DNA of 22,946 nt from a virus, in IMG/VR virus record IMGVR_UViG_3300027734_000329, positions 1-22,946 of that record, one strand, 5' to 3'. Position numbers and translations under genes: made by a program. Every line of letters begins with the position of its first letter. Position 1 is the stretch's first letter. The notes beneath the pieces are model-generated. The model was not told the origin of the DNA and made no database searches. It was given only the letters and a program-made list of their open reading frames with translations. Positions 20,218 to 22,946 of this stretch are shown piece after piece.

Positions 20218-22946
20218 TTACCAGTATATCAGGAGAGCACCAGCTCCACCAGCTCCACCATTAGAAACACCAGCTCCACCACCGCCGCCGCCACCGCCAA
20301 GACCACCATTCCCACCGTCTTGACGAGTAATTGTGCTTCCTATTCCATTAGTTCCAGCACCCAAAATTCCTGCACCACCGCCACCACTAGCCCATTTTGC
20401 AGCGTTTGTGGTTGTAGCTACAGCTCCGCCTGTGCCACCAGAATACGCATAACTTGAACCTCCATTACCTGCAGTTGCTGCACCGTCATTTGCGGTAGAA
20501 GTGATTAGTGCTGCTCCACCTCCACCACCAACTGCACCAGAACCTCCAGCACCAGCTGTTGCACTTCCAGCTGCGGCGTTTGAACTAAATATTCCACCAC
20601 CGCCTCCACCAGATGTAGCATTTACAGCACTAGTCAATGAACTTGTAACTGAAACACCAGCTCCAGAACCTCCAGCACCACCAATTGAATATACAAAAGT
20701 GGATGTAGCTCCACCAGCTTGAGTTGTTGTAGATGCTCCAGCACCACCACTAGCACCTGCACCGTATGAAGATGCAACACCTAAAATGTCTGGACTACTA
20801 CCATTTCCACCTCCACCAGATCCTCCATAAGCCATCAGAGTGGAGTATGTTGTTGTAGCTCCATTGCTACCAGCAGTTCCAGGACCACCAGCTCCACCTG
20901 CTGCCACATACGCTCCAGTTACATAAGGAACCCATCCAGAAACTATAGCTCCTGCTCCACCTCCACCTCCAGCAACTGAAGTAACTCCTCCACCACCGCC
21001 TCCTCCAGCACCTACAAGTACAGCAAAAACAAGACCAGGAGGATTAGATAAACTAAGAGTTTTGCTTCCAGCAACGGCATTTGAATATCTAAGTTGTAGA
21101 CCTGCTGAATCAACGTAAGCTGTTGAAGCTAAAAGATTATTATTTGTTCCAGCAGTATGTGTTTTATATGTTACGTTTCCAGAAAGTGTAATTCCATCTA
21201 CCGCCTCAAGATACATAGGATATGCAGTACTAATAATATTTAGTTGAGCACCATTATTTACAAAGTTTACTGCTGAAATATTTTCACCTGCAGTAACATT
21301 GCTACTTGCTGTTAGGTATCCAGCACTCAGGGCATTTGTAGCTGGAGTCCATTTTAAACCAGTATCTGTGTAAACAGTCTGAGTAGAAGAAGTGTTTGCA
21401 GTTACAAAAGTTAAATATCCGACACCACCGCCTGAATTATTAGCGGTAGTACTTATTTGAGTTGCAACCTGTGCAGTAAGGTTTGGAACCATTGTTGTAG
21501 ATGTAACTGATAGTGGGGCTGTTCCTGTTGCTACCGTTGAAATTAGTTGACCTGTAACATTTACTGTAGTAGCATTAATGGTTGTAGCTGCAATATTTGT
21601 TGTTGTCAAAGTATTTGTAGATGGATTAAAACTAAGACCTGCTCCAGTATAAACATTTTCTACCGCAGTTGTTCCATTGTTTGCATCAACAAAGGTGGGG
21701 TAGAAGGTTGCAGCCGTAGTATTAGCAATAGTATTTACTTGAGTTGCTGATGTAGCAGTTGCAGCAGTAACTGAAGTTAAACTAGCTCCATTACCATAAA
21801 ATTTTGTTGCTCCAGTACCACTACCAAAAGTATCTGTTACTGAATCATAAATTTTATTGTTAGTTCCAACATCATAAATTGAATAAACTGTTATCGTATT
21901 TGCATTTACATTACCATTAACTGTTGCAGCATTAACATTTGATACCGCTGTTAAATTACCAAGTTTAAGTGTGTCATATACTGCATTTGCAAAATTAACT
22001 GTTCCTGTTGGTTGAGCAACATTACTAAATAAGTTCCAAACCTTATCACTTGCATCTCTTACAAGTCCTGTATGATAATCAACTGTTGAAACCTTGTAGC
22101 CAGCATAGAATCCAATATCTGAAGTATCTGCAGGATTACTGTCTGAAAGAGATATCAAAGTGTCATCAACCTGAATGGTTGTAGAACTTAATTCACTGGC
22201 TCCGTTATTAAAAGTAATGTTTCCGTACACAACAAGGTCATTATTAACTGTTACGTTTCCTGCGTGAGTTATGTTTCCAAGAGTAACATTGGCTGCATTG
22301 CCAATGTGTACTGTGGTTGCTGTTGTATTATAAAGTGTGGCGGTAGTTTGATTAGTTGTAATATCTCCACCATTTACCGCAATGTCTCCAGATGTAATAA
22401 TAGTTGTAGCATTAACATTTGTTGCAGCAACATTTGTAGCATTAAGAGTTACTACTGTATTTGAATTAAGTTTGGATGCATCAAGTGTGCTTGTTGAGTC
22501 AAGCAGTGTTGCAGCACTTGGAATAGTTGTGCCATTTACAGAGGTAACATTTGGAAGAGACGTGGTAGTTGTATAAACACCATTAGTAACTGTTCCAGCA
22601 TTACCATCAATGGATACGCCTGTTAGTGTTTGTGATGCAGTAGTTCTATTAAGTGCTACGGCTGTTGTTCCAACATATACCGTTGAATTTCCAAGGATTC
22701 CAGATGGAATAGTTCCTGTTGTTATTGTAGAAGCATTGGTGTTTCCAATCAGGGTGGTTGCATTGACAGTAGCAGCATTAACATTGCCAGAAAGACTTAT
22801 ATTAGTACCAGCAACATTGCCAGTAAATGTAGCACCTGAAAGATTGGCTACCCCAGCTTCTTCAGCTGTTTGATTAATCCAAAGATTTGTTGCTAAATTG
22901 TAAGCTAAAAATTCATTATCTCCTGGTATTGAATTAGCTGTATAGT
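20218..22946 (-). CDS. Large tail fibre with glycine-rich tip, N-terminus off the window
   Basis: The frame is open from its stop (20220-20218) to the right edge, at least 908 residues. A GTG at 22230 is therefore not the gene start. The visible part has a long shaft built of Asn/Ala/Thr/Val-rich repeats (NAATVNATT type), which suits a beta-helical trimer. It includes VYVGTTAVALNRTTASQTLTG, common in fibre shafts of aquatic phages, and two copies of a module with VYT-x-x-GL-x-[FW]-x-P-x-TN-x-L (about 21617-21706 and 21340-21420). From about 21050 to the stop a Gly-rich domain follows, ending GALLIYW and paralogous to the next gene. It is a likely receptor-binding side or tip fibre. Confidence 0.85.
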   Translation of the reverse strand, partial: YTANSIPGDNEFLAYNLATNLWINQTAEEAGVANLSGATFTGNVAGTNISLSGNVNAATVNATTLIGNTNASTITTGTIPSGILGNSTVYVGTTAVALNRTTASQTLTGVSIDGNAGTVTNGVYTTTTSLPNVTSVNGTTIPSAATLLDSTSTLDASKLNSNTVVTLNATNVAATNVNATTIITSGDIAVNGGDITTNQTTATLYNTTATTVHIGNAANVTLGNITHAGNVTVNNDLVVYGNITFNNGASELSSTTIQVDDTLISLSDSNPADTSDIGFYAGYKVSTVDYHTGLVRDASDKVWNLFSNVAQPTGTVNFANAVYDTLKLGNLTAVSNVNAATVNGNVNANTITVYSIYDVGTNNKIYDSVTDTFGSGTGATKFYGNGASLTSVTAATATSATQVNTIANTTAATFYPTFVDANNGTTAVENVYTGAGLSFNPSTNTLTTTNIAATTINATTVNVTGQLISTVATGTAPLSVTSTTMVPNLTAQVATQISTTANNSGGGVGYLTFVTANTSSTQTVYTDTGLKWTPATNALSAGYLTASSNVTAGENISAVNFVNNGAQLNIISTAYPMYLEAVDGITLSGNVTYKTHTAGTNNNLLASTAYVDSAGLQLRYSNAVAGSKTLSLSNPPGLVFAVLVGAGGGGGGGVTSVAGGGGGAGAIVSGWVPYVTGAYVAAGGAGGPGTAGSNGATTTYSTLMAYGGSGGGGNGSSPDILGVASSYGAGASGGAGASTTTQAGGATSTFVYSIGGAGGSGAGVSVTSSLTSAVNATSGGGGGGIFSSNAAAGSATAGAGGSGAVGGGGGAALITSTANDGAATAGNGGSSYAYSGGTGGAVATTTNAAKWASGGGGAGILGAGTNGIGSTITRQDGGNGGLGGGGGGGGAGVSNGGAGGAGALLIYW
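20223..20231 (-). promoter_or_regulatory. Extended -10 promoter inside the end of the fibre gene
   Basis: The minus strand reads TGATATACT (hexamer at 20228-20223), formed by the codons for the last residues LIYW of the large fibre. GGTAAT, holding the stop codon, separates it from the ATG at 20216 by six bases. This is the same spacing as at 6732-6725, and no SD is present. Confidence 0.5.

Noticed and set aside
19421-20722. Long proline- or leucine/serine-rich open frames on the plus strand opposite the fibres
   Set aside because: They are the complement of GG-x-G codons: poly-Gly on one strand gives poly-Pro and similar strings on the other. They have no ribosome sites and lie wholly inside well-supported minus-strand genes.
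22228-22230. GTG as the start of the large fibre
   Set aside because: The same frame stays open from here to the right edge and continues the same shaft repeats, so this is an internal valine codon.
19302-22946. Diversity-generating retroelement or CRISPR array in the repetitive fibre region
   Set aside because: There is no reverse transcriptase and no template/variable repeat pair or regular repeat-spacer pattern. The repetition is explained by protein repeats.

Overview
The window is a stretch of the virion-structure module of a tailed phage (or a prophage of one). A long tape measure protein, a major tail tube protein and no sheath point to a long-tailed siphovirus. The DNA is AT-rich and tightly packed: nearly all of it is coding, almost every gene lies on the minus strand, and no gene-free stretch reaches 300 bases. 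No integrase, replication, lysis or terminase gene is present, so lifestyle and host cannot be read directly. Shine-Dalgarno (SD) sites are purine-rich AGGAGG types. Several genes instead seem to begin at or near the 5' end of their mRNA. Leaderless mRNA is common in actinobacteria, so an AT-rich, perhaps aquatic, actinobacterial host is possible, but this is inference and a low-GC Gram-positive host is not excluded.

Layout in the direction of minus-strand transcription (right to left). (1) 22946-19099: a large tail fibre cut by the right edge, a second glycine-rich fibre whose C-terminal domain is related to that of the first, and a 64-residue fibre-associated protein. (2) 19064-18276: a plus-strand glycosyltransferase-like gene with its own promoter and terminator. 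(3) 18201-15187: a 1004-residue LamG-like adhesin. (4) 15168-10205: a small unknown protein, portal, XkdF-like prohead protease fused in frame to a scaffold (with an internal start that should also yield free scaffold), HK97-fold major capsid protein, and an acidic capsid-region protein. (5) 10205-7587: four head-tail joining genes overlapping by one base each. (6) 7517-22: major tail protein, a long and a short tail assembly chaperone that are paralogues, and the tape measure. A further gene begins at base 22 and runs off the left edge.

These genes form one assembly line. Portal, scaffold and capsid build the prohead and the protease matures it. The connectors close the neck, the chaperones load the tape measure while the tail protein polymerises around it, and the fibres and LamG protein probably contact the host. 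The clearest regulatory signal is a set of extended -10 elements (TGnTAYAAT or TGnTATACT). Several sit 6-8 bases before start codons that lack an SD. Two more genes are re-initiated immediately after strong terminators that follow the capsid and tail-tube genes. The nested scaffold start, the duplicated chaperone replacing the usual frameshift product, and the autonomous glycosyltransferase cassette are the other main points of interest.
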